Shown: positions 35,260 to 48,632, numbered from the stretch's first letter. The stretch: DNA of 64,000 bases from Lumnitzera littorea (GCA_024138015.1 JAMXBB010000010.1:14541835-14605834); one strand, 5' to 3'. Program-made: numbers and translations. Notes: generated from the sequence alone by a model not told the origin.

Positions 35260-36760
35260 GAGCAAGTATAAAATGAGTATGGTATGATTCTTATTGTATC
35301 ATATTATGTAAGATATAAATTCCAACTTTTGAAACCAGAACATATCTTATAGTACCTTAAAACTACCATAAAACGTATACCTTTTAAGATCTATAGTATA
35401 CGGGATACCATGTGGAATTTATAAATATGACATTTCTTCCTATAGATTTTACATTTATGTGATTAAACAAAAAGCCTATATGTGACATTTTAAGTTTTTC
35501 ATATGCAAAACCTATAAAATCTATAGCAAAATTTATGAAATTAAAAAAAAAATAAGGATAATTTCTACTAACTTTTTATATTAAGTTTATGCAATTTTTC
35601 AACTAAGCAAAATCAAGAAGAATAAGGTATTGGAAAATATATAGTGAAAGAGGTAACATTAAGTTTAGTCTTTGAGGTTATTAACCTATGGGATTTGATT
35701 TTTTTTTTTCACTTTTTATTATAATACTTATTGACAAAAAATATAATATTATCATTTATTATTCATTTATTAATATAATTTAACTTCTTTCATATGAAAG
35801 ATACAACGCACCCTAATAGCTATCCACTTTATACCTTAGAACATAAGTTCTAAGGTAGATATAAGATAAGAAGAGCCATACCTATTATAGGTCGGTATAG
35901 TTCAATTCGGTACAGTTTACCTCTTTTATCGAATCAATCCTAATATAATAGTTTAATTTTTTTAAATCAAACTAAAAAATAATTTTTCGAATCTAATTAA
36001 AATCGATTTAGTTCAATTTAAACTGTTTATGTCAAATTTTCGCTAAATATTTTTATTTTAATAATATATTTTTCTTTCTATTGAATTTTCATATATTTTC
36101 AATTAATTTTTCATATATTTATCATGTGTAATAAATACTTAATAAAAAATTGTATAGAATTTTAACAAACTCAACTTAACTAAACAAGGGTAAGAGACTT
36201 TATTCTAATAAATAAATAAAGAGGAGGGAGAAGTAAAACTGTCAATTAAAAAAGTAATACGAAGAAAAAGCGATACACTAAAGATCAGAAAAGAAATAAA
36301 AGATACGTAAAAAATACCAAAATGAGATACTTGATTTGAAAACATATAAGAAAATGATAATTTAGAAAAGGAAAATTTCTAAATATGAAATATTAAATGA
36401 AACTCACTCAACTTAATTTTAATAGTTTACCTAAAATAAAATAAAGAAGAAGAATATGTGAAAAATTTGATGAAATTCATAAAGGTTGATAAAAAAATAA
36501 CAAAATAATTGTATGAAATTATTTTTGTTTAACCGAATGGTTCAATTTGGTTTCGAATGTTCGATGTCAGTTCGCGATTTTTTTACGCAGCCCTAATACT
36601 CATACTTTACCATGTGGAAATAAATTTCAAAAAATATAGATCTGAAACTTTCTATATGACTATTAATATCTACTTAAAACATATTCAGTCTACAAATATA
36701 TATGTAGATACCTATATAATATGGTTCTCTACTCATCCCTACTTGATAATGACACCAATC
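35260..36760. repeat. Dispersed non-coding repeat family, copy 2
   Basis: The left module near 35270-35400 (AAGATATAAATTCCAAC, AACTACCATAAAACGTATACC) and the right module near 36655-36750 (TATGACTATTAATATC, ATTCAGTCTACA) match the modules at 25.3 and 26.0 kb. A middle section (35900-36040 and 36530-36590) repeats GGTTCAATTCGG-type phrases. The ends, AGAGGTGAGCA and TACTCATCCCTAC, are roughly inverted, suggesting a non-autonomous transposon of about 1.5 kb. Confidence 0.45.
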
Positions 36761-37019
36761 AAAGTTATTTTTGGTTATAAAGTCATCCATAAATCATATG
36801 AGGAAAATTCAAATTCCACTCTCAATCAATTGAAGTATAACAAATGGAAAGCCAACGAATGGAATATCAAAAGGAGAAAGGCAAAAATATACGATATTAC
36901 ACCATAAAAAATAATGAATCTCTCTCGGTGACCTTATTTGGCAGTCTAATATCGATGAAATGAAGTAAGACCTCATAAATCAAATCAAACAACTATGAAA
37001 CTTAGAAAAAAAAATGATT

Positions 37020-37275
37020 TTGTCTAGATCAAGCATACACCATCTTCCATACTCAAATCATAATAGCACCACATGATCAGGCTCCATATCGTGAACCCAC
37101 ATAATTGACCATTAAACTAGCGAGTACGAATGCTCATCCATAGTGTGTATTAGCATTATGATGGAACCCACCACGAAAACTACGTTCCAAATGATGTACA
37201 ACACCATCATTAGCTTTGAGTAACCACAATCAGCGTAATGCTGCTTGTCTCTTTGACCAACACAATTGGCTCATG
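37020..37275 (-). pseudogene. RIE1-like RING-type E3 ligase fragment (pseudogene)
   Basis: The minus-strand readings, across two frameshifts, give EPIVLVKET, then GYSKLMMVLYIIWN and VVFVVGSIIMLI, then LCGFTIWSLIMWC. In order these resemble the membrane-spanning region of plant RIE1/At1g12760-type E3 ubiquitin ligases (PS-LVREAA, YSKPVVVLD-IWN-AFVV, GYALQC-LH-V). Only this part is seen. The RING finger, which would be expected downstream, is not present, and a stop follows the second segment. It is probably a dead partial copy, perhaps captured by a TE. Confidence 0.5.
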
Positions 37276-37279
37276 GCAA

Positions 37280-38109
37280 CTAGTTGCGCCATCAAGAAGG
37301 AGGTTAGGATAAAGGGCAATTAGAAGGAGTAGCACCTCCTTCACTTGAAGGTAAGAGAGGTGAATGAAACAATCAAAGGTTAAAAACGAAATATGTAGCT
37401 ACGTAGCATGAGGAGTCAGTTCATAAGAGAGAAAGAGATAGAGATACGTGACTCTCCAGAGTGAAACAGACAAAGTTATGAGGATAAATCCGTTAAAATA
37501 CTCAATCTTTTTCAATCTCAGAAAGCAGTTTTCTCTGTGTAATCAATTAGTTAGTAGGGGTTTGTAGAACCTAGAGGAAGAGAGGGAAGCCGAAAAGGAG
37601 AAAGGTTCAGTTTTCCAATTTTCCTACAATGATAAGAAACTTGAAGCCGCCGACGCCAAATCTCTCCACGCTTTAATATCATAGATGTGTCGATCACATT
37701 TAAATGAATTTACAAATATATCCCAGCTAAAGGAGCGATTCTTTAGCGGTAAAATATACTAGTAAATGATACACTCACATTACAGATACAAAAAGATACA
37801 ATAAAAATTTGTACTAAAAAATATAAAATAATGCTGATAATATATATTAGCAAATCAAATTTATAATAAATTTAAAAAAAAAAAGTCCTTACAAATGTTA
37901 GTCAAATAAAAAATATAATGAATTTTCTTAATAATAATAATGATAGACAATTAAAATAATGAATAAATAAAAGAATAGTAACTTAGAAGAAAGTATGACA
38001 GAAAATAGCAATTATAACAATTAAGAATTTTATAGGATATGTTTGATTTCTTTTAATAATTATCATGTAAATATATTTAATAATTAAAATTGTAAGCACT
38101 AAATTATTA
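37280..38109. other. Gene-free region
   Basis: 37280-37700 is less AT-rich than its surroundings and could be further eroded sequence of the E3-like pseudogene, but no frame supports this. 37700-38109 is AT-rich and empty. Confidence 0.3.
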
Positions 38110-38114
38110 GTTAT

Positions 38115-39202
38115 TGTTGAACCTAGGGTTTATTATTTGATTTTGATGAAAACAAAACAAAAAGTGTATATCTAAACATGTTGTTTTTTAAGAGCACAAA
38201 AACAAATGAATGATTAAACTAAATATTATTTAATTATTTTAAGATAATTGAATAAGTTTAATTAGCTTGTTTAATAATTAAATATATTAATTATCTCTAC
38301 AAGAAATTTAATCTTTTGAAGTGGTGATAAAATGATCTTAAAGTTATATTGCAAGAAGTATTCGTATGTTGTGTGTTAAAAGAATCTTTAAGTGATATTT
38401 GGCTTACCGGGTTGACAGCTTAAGGAATAATAGAGTTGATGGTATAAAGTCCTAGAAAACACAAAGAAAAGCTCACTAACTTAGAAGAACCGACTCGGTA
38501 GAGTAATTTTTACCGGCTTGCTGACAGTTCAAAGTACCAATATACTGGTAAGTCAGATTCAACTAGCCGTTAGAGCATTGAAAGCATTGTAACAAAAAGA
38601 AATGAATGGGATAATATAAATGCTCAATGACCTGACTAAGGACACTAGAGAATTGATTTTTTGCTACAATATTTCAACATTCTCTTGTATTCTTGTTGTC
38701 TATAATTCTCATTATCTGTTATACCATAAATTGCTAACATTTAGAGAGATTTGAAGTATAATTTGAAGTATAGTACTTATGAGTTATTAGTTGTAAGTAT
38801 TGAGAGTTAAAGCACTACACTAATAATTTTTGAGATTGAGTTTTTGTATTGAGAGTTGAGATTATGATTTGTGTTGAGAGTTGTGAGTGTAAAACTTGTG
38901 TAATCAAGTTTGTATTTGTGTAGCTCTTAGAGCTTGGATCGAGAAATTAATAAAGTGATGTGAAGTCTTCGGTTAGAGGCATTATGTGTCTGTAGAGATT
39001 AAGGGGCAGTCCGAACTCCACGTTATATTCAAGTTTGATCTTCTTTATCCCTATCTCTTTTAATTTCTGTACTTATTATTGTTCTATTGTTGTTTTAATT
39101 ACTTTTATTATTGCATTTAGTTGTTTATATCAGAAAAGAATTGCAATCTATCCCTAAACTCAATTCACCCCTCTCCTCTTGAGTTTAGCCTAATGTTCTT
39201 CA
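38115..39202 (+). mobile_element. Copia-like solo LTR
   Basis: It starts TGTTGAACCTAGGG, then GATTTTGATGAAAACAAAAC, and ends after AATTCACCCCTCTCCTCTTG, a layout typical of SIRE/Maximus-type copia LTRs. The flanks are GTTAT and ATTAT (4 of 5 bases). Length 1088 bp, no internal region. Confidence 0.65.
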
Positions 39203-39207
39203 ATTAT

Positions 39208-39294
39208 GAGTAGTAAAAAAAATACTTTCCCTTTAATATAATAGATATAGTAATATAATTATGATGTCATCGATGTATGGATTCAAACCCCCGC

Positions 39295-39331
<37 letters not shown>

Positions 39332-39926
39332 TATATCTGTATGTATGTATGGGAGTGCATGTGCTTCTTTATTTTTGACTTTTTTCATGCATGCAAATTG
39401 CAATGTCTAATCTTAATAATGTGTATATGATTCTTTACTTTTCGGGACAATACAATCCCCATGATTGTTTGTGTCAAGTCTTATAAATGGTTTCAAGTTT
39501 ATGGGTGGGTGTGTCAGTACACATGAGTGCAGGTAAAATGAATATGCTTATGAGATGGTTTTAAGTTAATTGGCTATTAGGATAATTGAGTAAGTTTAAA
39601 TACCAAAAATATTAATTAATTAGTTAATGATAGTTAAAAAAGCTCTTTCCCTTTAATATAATAGATAATGGTAATATACTAAAGATAATTAATTACTAAG
39701 GATATAAGACATCAAAAAGAGTACCAACCATTTTAATAATATAGACATAGACAACAAAGCTTTTATTTCCTTCTCTTAACCCATGGGGTAGATGCCAAAT
39801 TCAAGTACTTGTGTTCTTTATGGACTTATCCAAGCTTTCTTTCATCTAATTTGATATCATATAATAATTCCTAATTTCTAAGAGCATTATGATTCTATAA
39901 TTAATTATAACATAAAGACCATAATC
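39208..39926. other. Short gene-free spacer with repeated motif and TTA microsatellite
   Basis: It contains a (TTA)n tract at about 39296-39333, and a phrase CTTTCCCTTTAATATAATAG that occurs twice (near 39227 and 39646). No coding sequence. Confidence 0.6.
39296..39333. repeat. (TTA)n microsatellite
   Basis: About eleven perfect TTA/ATT units, followed by a short TATG repeat. Confidence 0.95.
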
Positions 39927-39931
39927 ACACT

Positions 39932-41824
39932 TGTAGGTCTTGTGTAAGATATCAAAAGGAGAGGTCAATTGATTTTTTTGCAAAACGAGATACTTTTTTG
40001 TTTTTAAAACAAATCTCCTCTTAATAACTTAAATGGCATAAGAAGTAGTAGAAAATTGATTATTTAACTTTAGACGCAAAATAATAATTCAAATAATCAA
40101 ATGCAAAAAAATTAAATAAGATGGAGAGAAAAGAGATCGGGCAATTGATTTAAAGAGCTTTAACCTTTTGTCTTCTGACCTTTTCTAAGTCTATTGTTAG
40201 GATCAGTCTTCCTTACCGATGCTATTCCATTAGTCCAATCTTTCACTAAACAGAAATGAAATTGAGGTTATAAAGATATCCAATTGTTTCTTTGTCCTAT
40301 CTCACTAACTCTCACCTAAGCTAAACATAGGTCCATAAAAAACTCCTCGATCTCACATTCACTCAAATACGATATCAATAATGTTTACACGAAGGTGAGA
40401 TAATATAATCAAAGATCTCTTTATAATATTTGTACAAAAACAAGAACAATGAAATGAAAAATACGTTTTCTCTTAGTTTCTAACAGTCTATACGAGAGAG
40501 TTTTTGAAATTCAATTTTGATCTTTAGAGTTCTATTTTGTACTAAGTGTATATCTCTTGTTTCTTCAGCAACTCGACTTATATTGTATTGTTTCTTGGAG
40601 TAACAGTTAGAAACGACTAGTTTAAGATGTTTTTGGGATTTGACTTGTTCTTCAAATTTATCTCCAACTTTGAAATTTAAATCCCAAAGATAAATATTGT
40701 GAAATTCATAAAAAAAAATACCTACTATATTTTTTCTTAATAAACTCCACCAAAAAGTTTAAATATGTAGTCAAAACTTATCTCTTTTATAAATAGATGT
40801 ATTCCACTCATTTTGAAATTGAAATCCCTTGAAAATCTCTTCAAAAAAATTATGCACATATCTTTTTATTTTATCCATATATTCATCTTCTCTTCTTTGA
40901 ATTTGAATCCAAGATATTTCTTCGAGCTTAATCCATACCTCATATGTCTTTTAATTCGAAATAATATCTTCAAATAATTGTCCAAAGAAATCCCATCAAA
41001 ATAACCAATATAATCCATATCTTATCTCTCTTATCCAAAGATACTAATTTAAATACCATGTAAAATCATGTATCAGCTTCTTTACGTTGATAAAAACTCG
41101 TTACTAACTTAGATCACTTAAGTTGAACTTACTGGAAGTCTCCATGTTTTGTCCTTCATAATTTACACATTTGCTAGACAAGTTGCTATGATGGCATAAA
41201 ATTAGATCTTAACAAATTAAATACCAAGATGTTCATATTCAATTTGACATGACTAGACCAAACATGCTCCCCTTTCCATAATAATGATACTTTTTGAATG
41301 CCATAATTTAATCTCCACATAATGGCTTAATCTAGTATTTAATAATAATCTTGCTATCAAAGTTAGTTTACTCTACAATCCATGTTCTATGTTGACATTG
41401 AAGAACTGATCATGAAAACTTTTACCCTTTACGTTGACAAAATAAAATAACTTGATCACTTTATATTAAATGCAATTCAATTGGTAAAAGGTTCACATAA
41501 GCTTTCTAAGATTTATCTCTTTGGAAATCCGTAACTTCACTCCATACTTTAGTATAATTTGATCCCTTGAAAAATTAATCCAACTTATTTATCCATCAAA
41601 ATATTTCATCTTGATTAAAATTATCCTCCTTAAAAATCTGCATGGATATAATAAACCAACTCAAGTGGAACAGGATTGAACATATTTTTCTAATATATTC
41701 AATCAAGTAAAGCTAAGCTTTCATGTTATAAAATTATTTAATTAATCTACACACTTAATAAACATATTAGTATAACATAGTATATGTTTTGTTATTATCA
41801 AAACCAAATAAGGAGACTTTAACA
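39932..41824 (-). mobile_element. Copia-like solo LTR, minus strand
   Basis: On the minus strand it starts TGTTAAAGTCTCC, then TTTTGATAATAACAAAAC, and ends AATTGACCTCTCCTTTTG then CCTACA, the same layout as the LTR at 38115. The exact 5-bp duplication ACACT flanks it (39927-39931, 41825-41829). It is 1893 bp and non-coding. Confidence 0.75.
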
Positions 41825-41829
41825 ACACT

Positions 41830-42960
41830 AACTTTCAGTGTAAGTTAATCATTCTTAATTTATGTCGATCTAGGTTTCCTTAACCTCCAGCCATTTCATG
41901 TTGAATCTCTAAATTCTTGCTATTATGTATAATTATCCATCTCCCTATTATTGTAGCAATACTAAACTAGGCACAAACTTATCAAAAACCTAACCACATA
42001 TTCTCCATAATTTAAAACCAACCATACACCTACATGTATAATTGTATCTCTCTCTTTTGTAGCCTGGATAAACTCCTACATAATTATGTCGTCATAAATT
42101 TAATTTTTTTTACATAGTTTATCGTATACTTGTACTCAAATAGATCTTATGTGCATATAGGCTTTTAATTCACTTATATGTCAAATCAATCAATCTAAGA
42201 AATACAAACACAAAATAACATATGAATAAATCTCATATTGATTCTTACTACCCCTCTTAAACACTTTGAATTACATCCAATAATTGGCTTGATAATAACT
42301 TATAAAGGAGTTGCATTTATTGACATAAAAGCCTATGTACATAATGTACAGAATCTTAGGTGTCAAGATTTATCACAGGACTCATTATTCAATGAACCAA
42401 TAACCCTTGAATATAGTATTCCCTAGATTTTATAATGAATCCACTAATCTATTAAGTCATTTAATCTCTAACTAGGATGAACAAATCCCATCCTAACAAA
42501 TGGCTAATATTCATGAGTGCTTTGTGTCATGCCTGATAATTGGATTGGTAAGACTTTAAGAACAAGATGTGTTTTTCTAACATCAAAGCATCATGTCTAT
42601 ATAACAAGTACAACGATCTCATGTCTAAAAATTGATGATAATGGTTCACTTAGGAAGGAATCAATCATGCTTGAACGCGTTATTCCATAAGAGCTAATTA
42701 CATTTACTAGACCATTAATTGTAGCTTTCTTATGTGTATCTTTCCTATATTCAATTCCCTTAGTTAGTAACTATGACCTAGATCAACATACGCAATGATC
42801 TCGTACCTATGTTCCCTCTAGACACTCACTTAATCATGGATGCTTATGTGATTAATATAATGTCAACAAACACTCTTTGATAGCTAGCTACACGTAAACA
42901 CTAACATCATATGCCAATCTAGACTCTGTTATAGACTAGTGCTAATAAAATTGTACATAA
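41830..42960. other. Gene-free region between the copia LTR and the F LTR
   Basis: AT-rich; the frame at 42238-42426 has no known motif. Possible LTR-type sequence, not resolved. Confidence 0.35.
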
Positions 42961-45900
42961 TGTCACACCTCAAACCTAAGGGGTCGTAATAGCTCAATTG
43001 TCTAAACTAACCTATGTTAGAAGCCGGCCACCTTAACAGTTAACATAGTGTAGCAACATAAGGTAAACTCAACTTAGCCAGCTTTCAATTAGTCAGATAA
43101 GTATCTACAATGTATGGAACCTGTGGAATAGTTTTGCAATACAGCTTTTCATGAAGTATAGATAGTTCCTTTCTTTCATTATACTTATAAACTTCAAAAG
43201 TCCAAATTTACCAAAAGAAACCTTACAACTCCACATGCGGTCTTATATACATATACTTATTACATCAGTGTGCAATCGAAAACTATAGGAGCTCCTAAGA
43301 AGACCTTCATAGTTTTCCCACAAAAAGAACACAAATAAGGAAAAGAAAAAAAAAGTTTAACCAGTCCATTAATCTTCAAGTCCTCACTCCCTAACCTACC
43401 AAAAACTAACCTATAGGTGATTGTAAGCTAGCACCTTTAAGTGAGCACAACAAACAAGCAAGGTTATCAAATCATTAATTAAATCCAAATGCAATAAGCA
43501 AATGAAAGTTCATTGCACAATGTTTGACTCGTCCATTATGAAGTTAGAGAAATTATATTTGCTTTAACCTAGATTAAAGAGTTTCATTGGGACATTATCA
43601 AACCAAATCCAGGCTTATGTAATGAAGAACATCGTTTCCTTTAGACAACATTTGAACAATGGTTCTCAATCTTGCTACGACCTCCTTCCTTATCACTTAA
43701 TTCAACTAGGTGTGGAAAAGGACCACTTCGGCTATCCTCATCAAAGTATTGGTATTTGGTTGACTCCTAATTGTTACCCTTATTGGGTTACCATGAATGT
43801 ATGGTTAGTATTAAAGTCAAGTAAGTTTAGTCCCATTTTAAGGTAAGTAACCAAGTTCAAGATAAGCCAATCACAATAAGATCAACTAGGAAACAACACT
43901 ACAAGATCATCTACCAATCACAAATCAATATCACAAACACACACATAGCAAGTACACAAATAATCTAGTTATAACCACAATAAGTACTCTTATTCCTCCA
44001 AGTATCCTGATATGATACTCTAACATGCTATGAAGTATCGATCCCATCTTACTTGATGTCAATGTGCATTAGCCTTACGTCTTGTATTCAATCCCTTCAC
44101 AAATCCCTAAACATTCAACACAAATATTTTAGTTTTTGCTAAAGAAAAAGTATATGAATTCGTTTTAATGTTTTAGATATAGTCTTGATTTGGTTTAAGT
44201 AGGTTTGTTAAGTCTTTTATTAAGTTTCAACTCATTGTTCAAGTTTCTAAACAAGGTTCTAAAGATATAGTCGTTACATAGGTTTAGTCCTGTAACCCTC
44301 TAATAAAGCATCTAACAGTTGCCTTAATAATTAGTAACTCTCTGACCAATCTTCTAATGTTATTTTAGTTAAGTTACTTATACCAGCCAACGTTCTAATC
44401 AAGTCTCTGATCCTAAGGTTAAGTCCATCTTTCTCCAAATAAACCCTTTAACAAACCCTTTGATCAACCTTTTGATGAACCTTCTCACCAAAATAAAATT
44501 ACATATTTACACTAAGTAATTCACTCCAACATCTTACTTCCAGTTATAAACACGTTGTTACATATTTGTTCAACATGTTTATCATCGTTACTAACACTTT
44601 GTTGCTTAAACTCCCTTCCATATTTTTCTTTTATTAAGACAAATCCAAAACTACCCCTCATGGCACATTTCACTTCAATTCAAATCCATCTAGCTTTACA
44701 TCAATCAATATAATAGGATATAGCTTGAATTAACTCCAGAATAGGTGTAAATTATTTTGCTAGAAAATAATTACCTAGAAGCTTTGAAAAATAGCATTTT
44801 TCTCTTGATTAAAAGGCTTAAAAATTCATAAAAATCATAGAAATTATTTTTGTACAAAATCTCTTTGTAGCATTCTTGTATATATTATAGGGATATTCTA
44901 GAAAAATTTTACATTCAAAACTACAAGATTAAGGTTATTTAAAATAACTTCAAAATCGACACAGGTTTGAGTAATTTCTTGAGGATGTTATATATCCACT
45001 CAAAATTTTCACAAACTAATATTTTTTCTTAAATATTCTAAAATAATTTTTTTCATAACTTTCAAACTTAATTTAACAATTTTACAAAATTAGGGGAATT
45101 TAAGTGGAAATTTCGACTCATCGAAAAGTAGTTATCCAGCTACCAACAATGGTCACCCTTTGTTGGGCCCCCTTGGCACCACCTCCACTATTAGGTGGTG
45201 GTGGCAGTTTGCTTCCAAAAAATCCTTAAACTTGTGCTTTAAGAATTCACTCGTTTTATGCTATTTTCTTGTAATTTTTCCCTTTAATCTTCTTTCTCTC
45301 CTATAAATTTTTCTAAGATCCTAAGACACTAAGGAAGCCTATTGAGAATGTTGGTGAATCTCCCTAGGCTGCTTAGTGCAAATGACTCGGTTTTCTCTCT
45401 CCTTAAGCCCTTTAACCCCCATCAAATTGATAAGCTAAAGTGTTACTAAGCTATCTTCTTAAATCAACAACTGGCCAAAGAGCATCACATGCCTTAAGCT
45501 TCTTGATTATGTTATTTTATTGATTTTTTTATTATTTTTCATAATCTTTCTCATTAATTTTTAGCTAATTAAGTGTGTTTTTGGATATTTTAAGTAATTT
45601 TAGGTATATTTTTATATATAATAATTATACTAAAGTGTGTATACTATTTTTACATATTATTTTATGTCATTCTATAATTTTATAGTCCAAATAATTAGGA
45701 TAAAATCACTAGAAGTATTCAAACTTTTATATTTTTTTCATTTTAATACTTAAACTTTAAACTTGTTCATTTTAGTATTCTAACTTTTTAAATGAGACAG
45801 ATTAGTTTTTTTTTTTTTTTTAATATAACGGCTATTGTAAAGAATACTTCTTTGTTTATTTTAAAAATTTCAAGTACCAACATGAAATAAAAAAATCAAG

Positions 45901-46361
45901 TTTAAGCACTAAAATGAAAATTGATGTACTTATATTATTACTTTACCATTTTATAATAATAGCCGTTATAATAGAGATATTATTTTGTCTCATTTAAAAA
46001 GTTAGAGTACTAAAATAAATAAGTTTAAAGTTTAGATACTAAAATAAAAAATTATGAAAGTTTAAGTACTCATACTAGCTTTATCCCTCAAATAATTTAT
46101 CTCTAAAGTTTAGTAAATTTTCATTACCTAAATCATGCGTTTTTTACCCATATAATATAATATAATATAATATAAATTAGTAAGATTGATTATTCTTGAC
46201 TATAATATTATTAATTTATTATATTTTTATATTTTGGACTTATGGGGTGTTCTTGAGTAGATCCTAAAACTTATCTGTAAAGTATTGACTCGATCCAGTT
46301 GCTTTCATGTATACCTTAAATTACCTACTCGAAACTTACTCGTAAAACTACAAGGTTCACA
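42961..46361 (-). repeat. 3' LTR of element F (Tekay-type)
   Basis: It begins on the minus strand with TGTGAACCTTG directly after the purine tract GAAAGGAGGTGGAAA (46362-46376), and ends with AGGTTTGAGGTGTGACA at 42961. The long LTR (3.4 kb including a MITE) is typical of Tekay/Del elements. The 5' LTR would lie beyond the right edge of the window, so the pair cannot be compared. Confidence 0.65.
45697..46088. mobile_element. Mutator-type MITE with 9-bp target duplication
   Basis: Long inverted repeats of about 110 bp (left AGGATAAAATCACTAG; right, inverted, AGGGATAAAGCTAGTATG, both continuing to TTTTTAAATGAGACA) enclose a short AT-rich centre. CAAATAATT is duplicated exactly on both sides (45688-45696, 46089-46097). 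A 9-bp duplication is the Mutator signature. It lies within the F LTR. Confidence 0.88.
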
Positions 46362-46479
46362 TTTCCACCTCCTTTCATAAAAGTTTTGTCCTTTAAACTT
46401 CAATGATTAACCTTACTTAATACAACATCTATATACTCCAAGATTTATTGGTTATCATTGATCAAGATAAGGAGATTCA

Positions 46480-48312
46480 CTAACCTGGTCTCTAAAATAG
46501 CCACGGGTATCTCTTCTGCATTGTCACCTTTGGTTCCTAAGTCAATTCCGCTTGAAGGCCACTTTCGCATCATACTTTTATGTACTCTATGCCTCGATTT
46601 TGTAGTCATTGAATTTGTTTATCAAGTATCTAAATGGATTGCTCTTCCATTGTATAGTCCTTTTGTAGGTCCATAAACTTTATCTCTACTATTGCATTCG
46701 GATTTTTCATGAACTTTGTAGCATTGATATGTGGAACATGTCATGGTATTTCAATAGACTTAGGGGGTAAGGCAAGCTGATATGCTACATTTTCAACTCT
46801 TTCTAGTACTTTGAAGGGTTTAATATAGCATGGACTTAGCTTCCCAATCGTACTAAACTGTTTAAACCCTCAAAATAGACTTATCTTCACATACACATGG
46901 TCTCCTACTTGAAATTCCAAAAGTTTTCACTTCAAATTTGCCTAATTCTTATGTCAAGCTTGGGCTGCTTTCATTCTTTATCAGATGATTTTCACTTTAT
47001 CATTTGTTTGTTTGATCAGATCAAGTTCTATCATTGCATGCTCTTCACCTTACCAATATAGTAGTGATCGACACTTCCTTCCATATAAATGCTCTAAATG
47101 GTACTATAATAACTATTATTATAAGCAAACTCCACTAGTAATAGATATTGATCCCAATCTCCTCAAAAGTCTAGTATACAGCCTTTAAGCATGCCTTTTA
47201 ATATTTGAATCGTTTTCTCTAACTAATCTTTTTTTTTTTTTTTTGTGGGTGATTGGATGTACTTAACTGTAACTTTATTTCTAAAAATCGATGTAAACTT
47301 TCCCAAAACTTTGATACAGACTGATGTCTCTATTTGAAATGATACTTTCTAATATACCGTACAAATAAACAATCTCACGTATATATAACTTAGGTAGTTT
47401 CTCCATCAATTCACCAATTCGATAAGCTAGGAAGTGTGCGCTCTTTGTTAATCTATTAACAACTACCTAAATAAAATCATATCTAGCCTTGGTTCTTGGA
47501 AGTTTTTCCATAAAATCCATCATGAGATGATCCCAATTCCATTGAAGCACTTGCAATGGCTATAAAATACCATTAGGCCTTTGGTGTTTGGCTTTTAACT
47601 GTTGACATGTAGTACAACTCACTACATATTGAACTACATCCTTCTTCATCCCTTTCCATCAAAACATGGTTTTCAAATCTCTATACATCTTATTTCCTCT
47701 TAGGTATAGAGTATATTTAATAACATGTGCCTTATCCATAATCTCTTGCTTCGGATCTATGTTACCAGCCGACTCGATTTTTAAATCTCAGTAATCTTTT
47801 CTCATCAACATAAAAGTCTACTACTTTCTTTGAAATTAATTTTCTTTCACTACCTTTAAACTTAGATCTTCTTCTTATCGTAACTTAATTCTCTCCAATA
47901 AGATTAGTTGAATAACTAAGTTCATCAATTTTACATTGGTATTGTGCCACTTAAACCCAATCTCCAATTTCTTAAATTCTCGAATCAAATCTTTTTGAGT
48001 AGTAAGTAGAGAAGCAACTTACTCATAGTTCCTACAACTTAAGGCATCTGCCACAACATTAACTTGACTGATGTGATAATTAATAATCAGATCATAGTCC
48101 TTAATTAGTTTTAACCATCGCCTTTGCCTCAAATTTAATTCCTTTTAAGTGAAGAAACATTTTAGACTCTTTGATTTAATATAAATCTCTAATGTTGATC
48201 GTATAGGTAACGTCTCCATATCTTCAAGGCAAATACAACAACTACTAACTCTAGATCACGTATTAGGTAGTTCCTTTCATGAGACTTCAACTGCGTAAAG
48301 GCATATGCAATA
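46480..48312 (-). pseudogene. Element F pol: RNase H end, integrase and chromodomain
   Basis: Minus-strand readings in order: IAYAFTQLKSHERNY and LELVVVVFALKIW (RNase H, about 48310-48200), the ADAL region near 48050, integrase core with VVVNRLTKSAHFL and IISNRD (second catalytic aspartate context, near 47350-47460), then VYVKISL, GKLSPCYIKPFKVLERV (46780-46880), and an eroded chromodomain ending near 46480 (EEQSI-ILDKQI, GIEYIKV). Stops and frameshifts are frequent. The chromodomain identifies a Tekay/Del-type chromovirus. The RNase H continues across insertions C and D. Confidence 0.85.
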
Positions 48313-48613
48313 TGTTGATTGGTGATTTTCGTTTCAATGCACGAATACTTACAACACGAGAAAACAGCTATGGGAGGCGTCGATGGGTCTTTCAGCGTGG
48401 CCATTTCGGTGCCTAAGTCAGCCCTCTTGTAAATTTGTATCATAATAGGAAGAATGAGAGAGAATGGAAGAGAGTCCTTTATCTAGTGGTCTTGCTTAGT
48501 ATTTATAATAAGTTAATGGAAATTATACTCAAATTAGATCATTGGACTAAACTTAAGTATTAGGCCGACTAATATTAGCCTACATAATAATCAGTAGAAA
48601 ATGCCTATTAACA
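48313..48613 (-). repeat. 3' LTR of element C
   Basis: It aligns to 52229-52534: shared ACGAGAAAAC-GCTATG, TAAGTCAGCCCT, AAGAATGAGAGAGAATG and TATTAGCCTACAT. Confidence 0.88.
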
Positions 48614-48632
48614 CTTTGCCTCTACTCTCTTT
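48614..48632 (-). other. Polypurine tract of element C
   Basis: On the minus strand AAAGAGAGTAGAGGCAAAG lies directly before the 3' LTR, consistent with plus-strand priming. Confidence 0.65.

Noticed and set aside
36557..36907. 116-codon open frame
   Set aside because: AT-rich, overlaps the dispersed repeat copy 2, and shows no domain or similar frame in copy 1.
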